A DNA stretch of 64,000 bases from Comamonas granuli NBRC 101663 (GTDB lineage Bacteria > Pseudomonadota > Gammaproteobacteria > Burkholderiales > Burkholderiaceae_C). The notes under the pieces were generated by a model, which had not been told where the DNA came from, ran no database searches, and saw only the letters and a program-made list of their open reading frames with translations. A program made the translations under genes and the position numbers. The first letter of the stretch is position 1. Each line of letters opens with the position of its first letter. Below, one piece after another: positions 47,465 through 56,135 of the stretch. The DNA lies in assembly GCF_000739995.1 (NCBI RefSeq), contig NZ_BBJX01000004.1, positions 124,001 through 188,000 on the forward strand, read 5' to 3'.

Positions 47465-48223
47465 TCAGCGCGGCGCCAGGCGGATGGCGCCGTCCAGGCG
47501 GATCACCTCGCCGTTGAGCATGTCGTTCTCGAAGATGTGCTGCACCAGCTTGGCGTAGTCCTCGGGCGTGCCCAGACGGCTGGGGAAGGGCACGCCTGCG
47601 GCCAGCGCGTCCTGCACTTCCTTGGGCATGCCGAACAGCATGGGCGTGCCGAAGATGCCGGGGGCGATGGTCATGTTGCGGATGCCGTTGCGCGCCAGGT
47701 CGCGCGCGATGGGCAGCGTCATGCCCACCACGCCGCCCTTGGAGGCGCTGTAGGCCGCCTGGCCGATCTGGCCGTCGTAGGCGGCCACGCTGGCGGTGGA
47801 GATGAGCACGCCGCGCTCGCCGGTGGCCTCGGGTTCGTTCTTGGCCATGGCCTCGGCGGCCAGGCGGATCATGTTGAAGCTGCCCACCAGGTTGACCATG
47901 ATGGTCTTGGAAAACAGGCCCAGCGCGTGCGCGCCGTTCTTGCCCACGGTCTTTTCGGCGGGCGCAATGCCGGCGCAGTTGACCAGGCCCATGAGCTTGC
48001 CCAGGGAGACGGCCTTGGCGACCACGGCCTGCCCGTCCTGCTCGTTGCTGACGTCGCAGCGCACGAAGGCGCCGCCAATCTCCTTGGCCACGGCCTCGCC
48101 CTTGTCGGCCTGCATGTCGGCAATCACCACCGTGCCGCCCAGGGCCGCAAGCCTGCGCGCCGTGCCTTCACCCAAGCCCGAGGCGCCGCCCGTGACGATG
48201 AATACCTTGCCCTTGATCTCCAT
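47465..48223 (-). CDS. Short-chain dehydrogenase, 3-hydroxyacyl-CoA dehydrogenase type 2-like
   Basis: The 252-residue SDR has the cofactor motif [24 protein letters not shown] near 82-88, and the catalytic set S145, Y158 and K162 ([30 protein letters not shown]). The segment [18 protein letters not shown] resembles the HSD17B10 / 3-hydroxyacyl-CoA dehydrogenase type 2 group, which oxidises 2-methyl-3-hydroxybutyryl-CoA in isoleucine breakdown. The substrate is inferred. An ACGT-rich palindrome lies 18 bases upstream of its start. Confidence 0.88.
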   Translation of the reverse strand: MEIKGKVFIVTGGASGLGEGTARRLAALGGTVVIADMQADKGEAVAKEIGGAFVRCDVSNEQDGQAVVAKAVSLGKLMGLVNCAGIAPAEKTVGKNGAHALGLFSKTIMVNLVGSFNMIRLAAEAMAKNEPEATGERGVLISTASVAAYDGQIGQAAYSASKGGVVGMTLPIARDLARNGIRNMTIAPGIFGTPMLFGMPKEVQDALAAGVPFPSRLGTPEDYAKLVQHIFENDMLNGEVIRLDGAIRLAPR

Positions 48224-48240
48224 GTTGTGCTCCAGTTGCG

Positions 48241-48259
48241 TGACGTAACGTAAACGTCA
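48241..48259. promoter_or_regulatory. ACGT-rich operator before the short-chain dehydrogenase
   Basis: TGACGTAACGTAAACGTCA is an inverted repeat with TGACGT/ACGTCA arms around AACGTAA. On the minus strand a CATAAT -10-like box precedes it (48260-48265), so a bound protein would block the start of the gene. From memory it resembles MerR-type LiuR operators of branched-chain amino acid degradation genes; that link was not checked. Confidence 0.5.
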
Positions 48260-48282
48260 ATTATGACCCATGCTCCGGCATG

Positions 48283-48304
48283 AAAAAACCCGGCCAGGCC
48301 GGGT
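48283..48304 (-). terminator. Terminator of the iron-binding protein gene
   Basis: ACCCGGCC/GGCCGGGT (48288-48304) forms a stem on the minus strand followed by a T-run (the A-run at 48283-48288), 25 bases after the stop of the FbpA-like gene. Confidence 0.85.
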
Positions 48305-48328
48305 GTGCGCGGGGCAGCGGGGACGGTA

Positions 48329-49384
48329 TCACTTGAAGCCCACGCGGTCGAGCATTTGCTGCACCTTGACGGTGTTGGCGCCCACGGCGCTGATGGGAAT
48401 GGTCTCGCTCTTGAAGGGCTTGCCGCCTGCCATGGCCTTGAGGGCGGGGTTGTCCGTCGTCACGCCCTGGGCGGCGGGCCACTCGTTGTTGCCGTTGGCG
48501 AAGTAGTTCTGTGCCTGGGCGCTGGCCAGGTATTCGAGGAACTTGATGGCGTTCTCCGGGTGCTTGGCATGGCGCGCCACGGCGCCGCCCGCGATGTTCA
48601 TGTGCGTACCCCAGGACTGCTGGTTGGGGAAGACCACGCCCACCTTGTTGACCACGGCTGTGTCCTCGGGCTTGTTCGAGCGCATCATGCGCGCCAGGTA
48701 GTAGCTGTTGGTCACGGCAATGTCGCATTCGCCCGCGGCCACGGCCTTGATCTGGTCGGTATCGCCGCCCTTGGGGGGGCGCGCCAGGTTGTCCACCATG
48801 CCCTGGAGCCAGGCCTGTGCCTTTTGCTCGCCCAGGTGCTCGGTCACGGCGCCGAACAGGCTCAGGTTGTAGGGGTGCGAGCCCGAGCGGATGCACAGCT
48901 TGCCCTTGTTCTTGGGGTCGCCGAGCTCCTCGTAGGTGTCCACGTCGTCCTTCTGCACCTTGGCCTTGTTGTAGACGATCACACGCGCGCGCGTGGACAG
49001 GCCGTACCAGGCAATGCCCCCATCGGCCGCAGGCTGGCTGCGCAGGTGGGCAGGGATGGCGTCGTTGAGCAGCTTGGACTGGATGGGCTTGAACAGCCCT
49101 TCCATTTCGCCCTTGTAGAGGCGGGCCGCATCGACGAGCAGGATCACGTCGGCCGGCGAGGCCGTGCCCTCGGCCTTGAGCCGGGCGAGGATGCCGGCGT
49201 CGTCGGCGTCCACGCGGTTGATCTTGATGCCCGTGGCCTTGGTGAAATCGTTGTAGAGCGCTTCGTCGGTGGAGTAGTGGCGGGCGGAATAGAGGTTCAC
49301 CACCTGCTCCTGCGCCGTGGCAGCGCCTGCGGCCAGGGCCAGCGCGCAAGTCCCGAGCAGGGCAGGGAGGGAAGTCTTCGACAT
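48329..49384 (-). CDS. Periplasmic Fe(3+)-binding protein of an ABC transporter (FbpA-like)
   Basis: The 351-residue protein has a signal peptide (MSKTSLPALLGTCALALAAG, cleaved near ATA-QE) and the ferric-binding-protein pattern: VVNLYSARHYSTDEALYNDF at the mature N-terminus and the iron-ligand tyrosines Y228-Y229 in VTNSYYLARM. It captures ferric iron in the periplasm for uptake. Its permease and ATPase genes are not in the window, so it is an orphan here. The ATG at 49382-49384 starts the signal peptide. A 13-base palindrome, CAATTCGCAATTG (49440-49452), lies upstream. Confidence 0.92.
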   Translation of the reverse strand: MSKTSLPALLGTCALALAAGAATAQEQVVNLYSARHYSTDEALYNDFTKATGIKINRVDADDAGILARLKAEGTASPADVILLVDAARLYKGEMEGLFKPIQSKLLNDAIPAHLRSQPAADGGIAWYGLSTRARVIVYNKAKVQKDDVDTYEELGDPKNKGKLCIRSGSHPYNLSLFGAVTEHLGEQKAQAWLQGMVDNLARPPKGGDTDQIKAVAAGECDIAVTNSYYLARMMRSNKPEDTAVVNKVGVVFPNQQSWGTHMNIAGGAVARHAKHPENAIKFLEYLASAQAQNYFANGNNEWPAAQGVTTDNPALKAMAGGKPFKSETIPISAVGANTVKVQQMLDRVGFK

Positions 49385-49439
49385 GGCGTGCAGCTTTCGG
49401 GTTTGGGTTGGGAGTCCCGGATCATAAAGCAAACACGAA

Positions 49440-49452
49440 CAATTCGCAATTG
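49440..49452. promoter_or_regulatory. Palindrome upstream of the iron-binding protein gene
   Basis: CAATTCGCAATTG has five-base arms around CGC, 56 bases upstream of the FbpA-like start. A TATGAT -10-like box on the minus strand lies at 49431-49436. It does not match a Fur box well, so the regulator is not named. Confidence 0.35.
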
Positions 49453-49479
49453 AGTTATTGTGATGCAGAAATCCGGCGC

Positions 49480-49507
49480 AAAAAAAAAGCCCGGCAGAAC
49501 CGGGCTT
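49480..49507 (-). terminator. Strong terminator downstream of the phasin gene
   Basis: AAGCCCGG/CCGGGCTT (49487-49494 and 49500-49507) with a five-base loop is followed on the minus strand by nine T. It lies about 130 bases after the phasin stop codon and would end that transcript. The stretch between, 49508-49637, has short inverted repeats (GGATCC twice, CACT/AGTG) but no gene. Confidence 0.88.
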
Positions 49508-49637
49508 GAAAGGATCCAGGAAACGGGGTTTCTGAAGGATCCAAGGAGACAACTGGAGAATCCTGCGGTGCAGAACTCATGGGCGTATTATGAGGGTAAT
49601 CCCTGAATTTTGCCTAGAGCCCACACTCCAAAAAGTG

Positions 49638-50186
49638 TTAACGCTTGCGCGGAGCGGCCGTCTTGGCGGCGTCGGCAGCGCTGGCGGCCACGGCGTTGAA
49701 GTTGGCTTCGGCGGCGTCGGTGGCTTGCTTGACGGCCTTTTGCACGGATTCGAAGGCGTTGTTGGCAGCAGAGACGGCGCTCTTCATCATGGCCACGGCG
49801 GTCTCGGAACCGGCGGGAGCGTTCTTGGCGGCGGCTTCCACGAGGTTGGAGATGTTCTTCTGCACTTCGCTGGCCTTGGCTTCGGCGGCCTTGGTGAATT
49901 CGCTGCTGGTGCCGGTGGCGATGTCGTACAGGTGGCGGCTGTAGGAGGCAGTCTTCTCGGCCATGGGCTGCAGCAGGCCGGCTTGCAGGGCCATGAGTTC
50001 TTGCACGTCCTTGACGCTGAGCACGGCCTGGGTGTGGCTGGCGGCCTCGTTCAGGGCGGCGCGCGAGGCCGTCAGGTTCAGCTCGACGAGCTTTTCCACG
50101 CCTTCAAAGGCCTTGGCCGTCAGGCCAAACAGGGTTTCGATGTTGGCCTTGTGGGCGGCGAGGATTTGTTCGGTGGTCAGGGACAT
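49638..50186 (-). CDS. phaP: Phasin, polyhydroxyalkanoate granule-associated protein
   Basis: Phasins coat polyhydroxyalkanoate granules and control their size. The 182 residues start [20 protein letters not shown] and match the phasin family ([40 protein letters not shown]), a fully helical Ala-rich protein ending in basic AAPRKR. It indicates that the organism stores PHA. The ATG at 50184-50186 was chosen by homology. Two TGCA-centred palindromes flank its predicted promoter, the expected place for the PHA-sensing repressor PhaR. Confidence 0.93.
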   Translation of the reverse strand: MSLTTEQILAAHKANIETLFGLTAKAFEGVEKLVELNLTASRAALNEAASHTQAVLSVKDVQELMALQAGLLQPMAEKTASYSRHLYDIATGTSSEFTKAAEAKASEVQKNISNLVEAAAKNAPAGSETAVAMMKSAVSAANNAFESVQKAVKQATDAAEANFNAVAASAADAAKTAAPRKR

Positions 50187-50258
50187 GTCGTTTCTCCATG
50201 GCAGGGAGGCGGGGTGCCTCGGGTTGCGGAACGTCTGCCCTGTCCTGGCCCTGGTAGC

Positions 50259-50333
50259 CATGTTGCAGTGCAGCATGAACGTATTGTAGGGGCCGATTCC
50301 GGAATTGCAAGCAAAATTGTTGCATTGCAACAA
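50259..50333. promoter_or_regulatory. phaP promoter flanked by two PhaR-like palindromes
   Basis: The perfect palindrome TTGTTGCATTGCAACAA is at 50317-50333 and the near-perfect CATGTTGCAGTGCAGCATG at 50259-50277. Both have a TTGCAnTGCA core. Between them, on the minus strand, are a TTGCAA -35-like box (50305-50310) and TACAAT (50283-50288) with 16 bases spacing. The layout fits repression by PhaR, which is known to bind TGC-rich palindromes at phaP promoters. Confidence 0.6.
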
Positions 50334-50433
50334 ATCGACCTGCGGGCCGGGCTGGCGCACTGCGGCAGGCCCGGTTCACCCAGGTGACTGCCTTGCCTTG
50401 GCCGCCGCACAGGCGGCGCGCACAATGCGGGCC

Positions 50434-50880
50434 ATGAATGCACCGCCCCGCCCCATGCCCCTGGCGCGCAGCGCCTACCGCGCCTTTCGCACCATCACCA
50501 CGCGCTGGATGGACAACGACGTGTACGGCCATGTGAACAACGTCGTCTACTACAGCTGGTTCGATACGGCCGTGAATGCCTGCCTGATCGAGCGCGGGGC
50601 GCTCGACATCCATGCCGGGACGACCATAGGCCTGGTCATCGAGACGCAGTGCAATTACTTTGCGCCGCTGGCCTTCCCCCAGACCATCGAGGCGGGCATC
50701 CGCGTGGCGCACCTGGGGCAATCGAGCGTGCGCTACGAGGTGGGCCTGTTCGCGCAGGGCGCGCCGCAGACGGCGGCGGCGGGGCATTTCGTCCATGTGT
50801 ACGTGGACCGTGCCACGCGGCGCCCGGTGCCCTTGCCCGAGGCCCTGCGCCAGGTGCTCGAAGACCTGCGCGCCGCCTGA
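50434..50880 (+). CDS. 4-hydroxybenzoyl-CoA thioesterase family acyl-CoA thioesterase
   Basis: The 148-residue hotdog-fold protein contains the family active-site signature [20 protein letters not shown] (catalytic aspartate in D-x-x-GHVNN) and the later [20 protein letters not shown] strand. It hydrolyses acyl-CoA thioesters; the chain specificity is not visible. The ATG at 50434 is used; an ATG nine bases earlier is in frame and equally possible. It is divergent from phaP. Confidence 0.87.
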   Translation: MNAPPRPMPLARSAYRAFRTITTRWMDNDVYGHVNNVVYYSWFDTAVNACLIERGALDIHAGTTIGLVIETQCNYFAPLAFPQTIEAGIRVAHLGQSSVRYEVGLFAQGAPQTAAAGHFVHVYVDRATRRPVPLPEALRQVLEDLRAA

Positions 50881-51001
50881 CGGCTTGTCCCTGATTCCGG
50901 CGGACTTTTGCGCCTCGCCTACACTTGCCGGTTTGGGCGCGGGACAGGCCTTCGGGCGGGTGCGCGCCCTGGGTCTGTTCACAAGAATCCGGAGACAAGT
51001 C

Positions 51002-52411
51002 ATGTTGCGTTTTCGCGCCCTGCTGCTGGCCATGCTGTGTGTGCTGCCGCAGTGGGCCCATGCCGCCGACATCAATGGCGCGGCCCTGGCCTGGTGGTGG
51101 GGCGTGCCCTTTGTGGGCATTTTGCTGTCCATTGCCGTGATGCCGCTGCTGGCGCCCATTTTCTGGCACCACCATTTCGGCAAGGTGGCCGCGGGCTGGG
51201 CGCTGCTGTTTCTCGTGCCGTTTGCCGTGGCGTTCGGGCCCGGCCTGGCCTTTGCGAGCCTGGTGCATGCGCTGGTGGCGGAGTACATCCCGTTCGTCAT
51301 CCTGCTCACGGCCCTGTTCACGGTGGCGGGGGGCATCTACATCCGGGGCAATCTGCATGGCAGCCCGGGGCTCAACACCGGCCTGCTGGCCATGGGCGCC
51401 GTGCTGGCGAGCTTCATGGGGACCACGGGCGCGTCCATGCTGCTCATCCGTCCCCTGATCCGCGCGAACGACAACCGGCGCCACAAGGCGCACGTGGTGG
51501 TGTTCTTCATCTTCATCGTCTCCAACGCGGGCGGCTCGCTCACCCCGCTGGGCGACCCGCCGCTGTTCCTCGGCTTCCTCAAGGGGGTGGATTTCTTCTG
51601 GACGGTCGCGCACATCCTGCCCGAGACGCTGTTCCTCGTGGGCGCGCTGCTGACGCTGTTCTTTGCGCTGGACTGGTGGCTGTACCGCGGCAGCCAGGAG
51701 GTGCTGCCCCAGGACCCGACGCCCGACACCCCGCGCATCGGCTTTGACGGCGCGCTCAATTTCGCGCTGCTGGGTGCGGTGGTGGTGCTGGTGCTGCTCA
51801 GCGGCCTGTGGAAGTCGGCGGTGGTCTTCGATGTCGCGGGCACCGAGGTCGGCCTGCCGGGGCTGGTGCGCGACATCGGGCTCATCGCCGTCACCGGCCT
51901 GTCGCTGTGGCTCACGCCGCGCGCGGTGCACGAGCGCAACCAGTTCGGCTGGGGGCCCATGCAGGAGGTGGCCAAGCTGTTCGCCGGCATCTTCCTCACC
52001 ATCATTCCCGTCATCGCCATGCTCAAGGCGGGCGTGAACGGGCCGTTCGGCGCCATCGTGAGCGCCGTCACCCGGCCGGATGGCACCCCCGACCCGGCCA
52101 TGTACTTCTGGGCCACGGGGGCGCTCTCGTCCTTCCTGGACAACGCGCCCACCTACCTGGTCTTCTTCAATACCGCCGGGGGGGATGCCGCCGCGCTGAT
52201 GACCCAGCTCGCGCCCACGCTGGCCGCCATCTCGGCCGGGGCCGTGTTCATGGGCGCCAACACCTATATCGGCAATGCGCCCAACCTCATGGTCAAGGCC
52301 ATCGCCGAAGACCGCGGCGTGCCCATGCCCAGCTTCTTCGGCTACATGCTGTGGTCCTGCGGCATCCTGCTGCCGCTGTTCGCGCTCATGACCTTGATCT
52401 GGTTCCGCTGA
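51002..52411 (+). CDS. Sodium/proton antiporter of the ion-transporter superfamily
   Basis: The 469-residue membrane protein has about eleven hydrophobic helices and an N-terminal signal-like segment (MLRFRALLLAMLCVLPQWAH). Conserved loops include SNAGGSLTPLGDPPLFLGFL near 175 and MGANTYIGNAPNLMVKAIAE near the C-terminus. These repeated P-loop-like hairpins are typical of the NhaD/ArsB/CitM type of transporters. Exchange of Na+ for H+ is the usual annotation for this group, but another ion or carboxylate cannot be excluded. GGAG precedes the ATG by 7 bases. Confidence 0.82.
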   Translation: MLRFRALLLAMLCVLPQWAHAADINGAALAWWWGVPFVGILLSIAVMPLLAPIFWHHHFGKVAAGWALLFLVPFAVAFGPGLAFASLVHALVAEYIPFVILLTALFTVAGGIYIRGNLHGSPGLNTGLLAMGAVLASFMGTTGASMLLIRPLIRANDNRRHKAHVVVFFIFIVSNAGGSLTPLGDPPLFLGFLKGVDFFWTVAHILPETLFLVGALLTLFFALDWWLYRGSQEVLPQDPTPDTPRIGFDGALNFALLGAVVVLVLLSGLWKSAVVFDVAGTEVGLPGLVRDIGLIAVTGLSLWLTPRAVHERNQFGWGPMQEVAKLFAGIFLTIIPVIAMLKAGVNGPFGAIVSAVTRPDGTPDPAMYFWATGALSSFLDNAPTYLVFFNTAGGDAAALMTQLAPTLAAISAGAVFMGANTYIGNAPNLMVKAIAEDRGVPMPSFFGYMLWSCGILLPLFALMTLIWFR

Positions 52412-52428
52412 CCTGCCCTGGGGACGCC

Positions 52429-53421
52429 ATGACGCCCGCCCGCATCTTCATCGCCCGCGCGATCTTCCCCGAGGTGGCCCAGCGCCTGGCGCAGCACTGC
52501 GAGGTGCACCAGCACTCGCTGGGCCGCCCCTGGGCCGAAGGCGAGCTGGTGCAGCACCTGCAGGGCATGGACGGCGCCCTCACCACCGGCGCCGAGCGCA
52601 TCGACGCTGCGCTGCTCGCGGCCTGTCCGCGCCTGCGCATCGTGGCCAATATGGCGGTGGGCTACAACAACTTCGACGTGCCGGCCATGACCGCCGCCGG
52701 CGTGCAGGGCACCAACACGCCCGACGTGCTCACCGAAACCACGGCCGACTTCGGCTTTGCGCTGCTGCTGGCGGCGGCGCGGCGCATGGCCGAGGGCGAG
52801 CGCTACCTGCGCGCGGGCCACTGGAAGGAATGGCGCTACGACCTGCTGGCCGGCGCCGAGGTGCACGGCACGCGCCTGGGCATCATCGGCATGGGGCGCA
52901 TCGGCCAGGCGATTGCGCGGCGCGCGGCGCACGGCTTCGGCATGGAGGTGGTCTACCACAACCGTTCGCGCCTGGAGCCTGCGCTGGAGGCCGCCTGCCG
53001 GGCGCGCTACGTGGGCAAGGAGGAGCTGCTGCGCACCGCCGACCACGTGATGCTGGTGCTGCCCTACAGCAGCGCGGTGCACCACACCATAGGTGCGGCC
53101 GAACTGGCCCTCATGAAGACCACGGCCACGCTGGTCAACATCGCGCGCGGCGGCATCGTGGACGACGCCGCACTCGCGCAGGCGCTGCGCGCCGGCCGCA
53201 TCGCGGCGGCGGGGCTGGACGTGTTCGAGGGCGAGCCCGCCGTGCACCCGGACCTGCTCACCGTGCCCAACGTGGTGCTCACGCCGCACATCGCCAGCGC
53301 CACGGTGCGCACGCGCCTGGCCATGGCCCAGTTGGCGGCGGACAACCTCATCGCCTTCTTCGAGGGGCGCGGGCCGCTCACCCCGGTGAACACCCCGCTG
53401 CCGCGCCCGCCCGCCGAGTGA
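52429..53421 (+). CDS. D-2-hydroxyacid dehydrogenase (glyoxylate/hydroxypyruvate reductase-like)
   Basis: The 330-residue enzyme reduces 2-ketoacids such as glyoxylate or hydroxypyruvate using NAD(P)H. It has the dinucleotide motif GIIGMGRIGQAIARR near 151-165 and the catalytic residues R240 (NIARGGIVD), E269 (GLDVFEGEP) and H287 (LTPHIASAT). The order and spacing match the GhrB/glycerate dehydrogenase group. It starts 17 bases after the antiporter stop, so the two may be co-transcribed. A palindrome copy follows. Confidence 0.92.
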   Translation: MTPARIFIARAIFPEVAQRLAQHCEVHQHSLGRPWAEGELVQHLQGMDGALTTGAERIDAALLAACPRLRIVANMAVGYNNFDVPAMTAAGVQGTNTPDVLTETTADFGFALLLAAARRMAEGERYLRAGHWKEWRYDLLAGAEVHGTRLGIIGMGRIGQAIARRAAHGFGMEVVYHNRSRLEPALEAACRARYVGKEELLRTADHVMLVLPYSSAVHHTIGAAELALMKTTATLVNIARGGIVDDAALAQALRAGRIAAAGLDVFEGEPAVHPDLLTVPNVVLTPHIASATVRTRLAMAQLAADNLIAFFEGRGPLTPVNTPLPRPPAE

Positions 53422-53427
53422 TTTGAA

Positions 53428-53483
53428 TGAAAATGGCCTCCAGCGCTTGATGGGAAAGCGCTGGCAGCTATCAAAACTAGAGC
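53428..53483. repeat. Dispersed palindromic element upstream of rmuC
   Basis: This is one of the clearest copies: GAAAATGGCCTCCAGCGCTT, a short loop, AAAGCGCTGGCAGCTATC, then AAAACTAGAGC. The arms CCAGCGCTT/AAAGCGCTGG form a long stem. It fills the whole gap between the dehydrogenase and rmuC, and its 3' end runs into the region where the rmuC ribosome binding site should be. Confidence 0.88.
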
Positions 53484-53495
53484 GTATCTGTGAAC

Positions 53496-55025
53496 ATGGA
53501 AATCCTGGCCGTGCTGGCCGCCCTGCTGTGGAGTGCCCTGGCCCTGGGCCTGGGTTGGCTGTGGGGCGCAGCGCGGGCGCGCACGGCGGCCCTGCGCCTG
53601 CAGGAGCAGGCCGTGGCGCAGGCCCGCGCCCAGGCGCAGATGGAGGTGCAGGCCGCGGCCAACGTCCCGCTGGCCACCGCCCAGGAGCGCGCGCGTGGGC
53701 TGGAGGCCGAACGCGCGGCGCTGCAGTCCGAGCTGCAGCACCTGCGCGCCCAGGCCGAGGGCTGGCGTGAGGCCCTGGATGCCGCGCGCGACGAGCGCGC
53801 CCAGCTGGCCGAGCGCGCCGCCCGCGTGCCGGGGCTTGAAGCCCAGTGCCACGAACAGGCCGCGCTCACGCAGGCCGCGCGCCAGCAGGTGGCCGAGCTG
53901 CAAAGCCAGCTCGCCGCCCAGGCCACGCAGCTCGACGCCGAGCGCCGCGGCGCGCAGGAGAAGCTCCAGCTCCTGAACGAGGCGCGCGAGGCGCTCACGC
54001 ACCAGTTCAAGAGCCTGGCCAACGACATCCTCGAAGAAAAGGGCAAGCGCTTTGCCGAGCAGAACCAGCAGCACCTGGGCCAGATGCTGGACCCGCTGCG
54101 CATGCGCCTGCAGGAGTTCCAGGGCAAGGTCGAGCAGTTCTACGACGCCGAGGGCAAGCAGCGCTCGGCCCTGAGCCAGCAGGTGCACCAGCTCATGGGG
54201 CTGAACCAGGCGCTGAGCCAGGAGGCGCGCAACCTGACGCAGGCGCTCAAGGGTTCGGCCAAGGCGCAGGGCAACTGGGGCGAGCTGATCCTCGAGCGCG
54301 TGCTGGAGCTGGCCGGCCTGCGCCGCGGCGTGGAATACGACGTGCAGGAAAACCACCTGCGCGAGGACGGCACGCGCGCCCAGCCCGACGTGGTGATCCA
54401 CCTGCCCGAGGACCGCCATCTGGTGGTGGACGCCAAGGTCTCGCTGCTCGCCTACGAGGAATACGCCAGCGCCGAGGACGAGCTGCAGCGCGCGGCCGCG
54501 CAGCGCCGCCACCTCGACTCCGTGCGCCAGCACATCAAGGGCCTGGCCGAGCGCAACTACCAGCAGCTCCACGGCCTGCAGTCGCTCGACTTCGTGCTCA
54601 TGTTCGTTCCCATCGAGCCCGCGTTCATGCTGGCCGTCACCGCCGACAGCCAGCTCTACAGCGACGCCTGGAACAAGAACGTGCTGCTCGTGAGCCCATC
54701 CACGCTGCTGTTCGTGGTGCGCACCGTGGCCCACCTGTGGCGCCAGGAGGCGCAAAGCCGCAATGCGCAGGAGATCGCCCGGCGCGGCGCCGAGCTCTAC
54801 GACCGGCTCGTGGGCTTTGTCGAAGACCTCGAGCGCGTGGGCAAGAACCTCGGCCAGGCGCAGGACGCCTACGCCAGCGCCCACAAGAAGCTGAGCCAGA
54901 ACCGCGGCAACGTGATCCGCCAGGCCGAGATGCTGCGCGAACTGGGCGTCAAGCCGGCCAAGGCGCTACCGGCGGCCCTGCTCGACGCGGCGCGCTGCGA
55001 CCCGCAGGACGCGCCCCAGCCCTGA
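53496..55025 (+). CDS. rmuC: DNA recombination protein RmuC
   Basis: RmuC is a membrane-anchored, nuclease-like protein that limits inversions at short inverted repeats. The 509 residues have an N-terminal membrane helix (EILAVLAALLWSALALGLGW), a long coiled coil (about 30-200) and the RmuC core with GNWGELILERVLELAGLRRG, RAQPDVVIHLPEDRHLVVDA and FVPIEPAFMLAV. The ATG at 53496 is used; a GTG six bases earlier is possible. There is no clear ribosome binding site, and the palindrome ends just before the start. Confidence 0.93.
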   Translation: MEILAVLAALLWSALALGLGWLWGAARARTAALRLQEQAVAQARAQAQMEVQAAANVPLATAQERARGLEAERAALQSELQHLRAQAEGWREALDAARDERAQLAERAARVPGLEAQCHEQAALTQAARQQVAELQSQLAAQATQLDAERRGAQEKLQLLNEAREALTHQFKSLANDILEEKGKRFAEQNQQHLGQMLDPLRMRLQEFQGKVEQFYDAEGKQRSALSQQVHQLMGLNQALSQEARNLTQALKGSAKAQGNWGELILERVLELAGLRRGVEYDVQENHLREDGTRAQPDVVIHLPEDRHLVVDAKVSLLAYEEYASAEDELQRAAAQRRHLDSVRQHIKGLAERNYQQLHGLQSLDFVLMFVPIEPAFMLAVTADSQLYSDAWNKNVLLVSPSTLLFVVRTVAHLWRQEAQSRNAQEIARRGAELYDRLVGFVEDLERVGKNLGQAQDAYASAHKKLSQNRGNVIRQAEMLRELGVKPAKALPAALLDAARCDPQDAPQP

Positions 55026-55055
55026 GCCGCGGCGCGCGCGGGCCGGGCGCGCGCC

Positions 55056-55919
55056 TCACAGGCGGTAGAAGCGCCGGATCGTGTCCCAGGCGTCCTGGGG
55101 GTCGTCGGTGCGGTGGAACAGCTCCAGGTCCTTGGGCGAGATCGTGCCTTCCTCGATCAGCAGCTCGAAGTCGATCAGCCGGTTCCAGAAGCGCGTGCCG
55201 AACAGGATGATGGGCGCCGGCTTGGTCTTGCCGGTCTGCACCAGGGTCAGTACCTCGAACAGCTCGTCCAGCGTGCCGAAGCCGCCGGGGAAGACCACCA
55301 GCGCCTTGGCGCGCATCATGAAGTGCATCTTGCGCAGCGCGAAGTAGTGGAACTTGAAGCTCAGCGTGGGCGTGATGTAGCGGTTGCCGGACTGCTCGTG
55401 CGGCAGCGTGATGTTCAGGCCGATGCTGGGCGCGCCCTCGTCGTGGGCGCCGCGGTTGGCCGCTTCCATGATGCCCGGGCCGCCGCCGGTGCAGATGTGG
55501 ATGCGGTTGGTTGGCTCCTGGGCGTTGCTGAAGCGCGCCACCAGGCGGGCAAACTGGCGTGCCTGGTCGTAATAGTGGGCATTGCGCACAGCGCGCTCTG
55601 CCAGGCGCACGCGCTCGGCGTCGCCGCTGCGGCGTGCGGCGTCCAGCGCGGCGGCGGCTTCCTCCGGGGCCTGGAAGCGCGCGCTGCCGTAGACGACGAT
55701 GGTGTTCTCTATGCCCTGCGCGCTTTGGCCCAGGTCGGGTTTGAGCAGTTCGAGCTGGAAGCGGATGCCGCGCGTCTCGCGCCGGAACAGGAACTCCGGA
55801 TCGGCAAAGGCCATGCGGTTGGAATCGGCCAGCAGGGGATTGCCGTTGTTGGCCTGGTGGTGCAATTCTTCCCAGGCATCGGCCAGGTGGCGTTGGTTGA
55901 GTAGGGTGGTGGCTTCCAT
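55056..55919 (-). CDS. LOG family protein (TIGR00730-like phosphoribohydrolase)
   Basis: The 287-residue Rossmann-fold protein carries both LOG motifs, GGGPGIMEA at 145-153 and PGGFGTLDE at 211-219, which in characterised members release cytokinin bases or ribose 5-phosphate from nucleoside 5'-monophosphates. An extra N-terminal region of about 70 residues distinguishes it from the short LOG proteins. It has been confused with lysine decarboxylases in old annotations, but it lacks any PLP site. It is divergent from the P450 gene. Confidence 0.88.
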   Translation of the reverse strand: MEATTLLNQRHLADAWEELHHQANNGNPLLADSNRMAFADPEFLFRRETRGIRFQLELLKPDLGQSAQGIENTIVVYGSARFQAPEEAAAALDAARRSGDAERVRLAERAVRNAHYYDQARQFARLVARFSNAQEPTNRIHICTGGGPGIMEAANRGAHDEGAPSIGLNITLPHEQSGNRYITPTLSFKFHYFALRKMHFMMRAKALVVFPGGFGTLDELFEVLTLVQTGKTKPAPIILFGTRFWNRLIDFELLIEEGTISPKDLELFHRTDDPQDAWDTIRRFYRL

Positions 55920-56135
55920 GGGGGGAGGGTTTGTGCAGGCGGCGCTGGCGGTCCGTGCCGGGTGGCAGGTGCTGCGGCTGCGGCGCGATTCTAGTGGCAG
56001 CGCGCTGTGGCGATGCCCATCGCCGCACCAGGGGTGTCGGCGCCGGGCGCGGGATGGTGCGCGATACTGTTCTGCGGCCCAGCATACGCCCAGGCGCGTG
56101 CCGCCTGCAGCCCCATTCTTCATTGCCCTTGCGCC

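Noticed and set aside
49420-49470. A Fur box before the FbpA-like gene
   Set aside because: The palindrome is CAATT-CGC-AATTG; it lacks the GATAAT-type hexamers.
55056-55919. Lysine decarboxylase as the function of the LOG-family gene
   Set aside because: The PGGFGTLDE motif belongs to LOG phosphoribohydrolases; no PLP-binding lysine motif exists.
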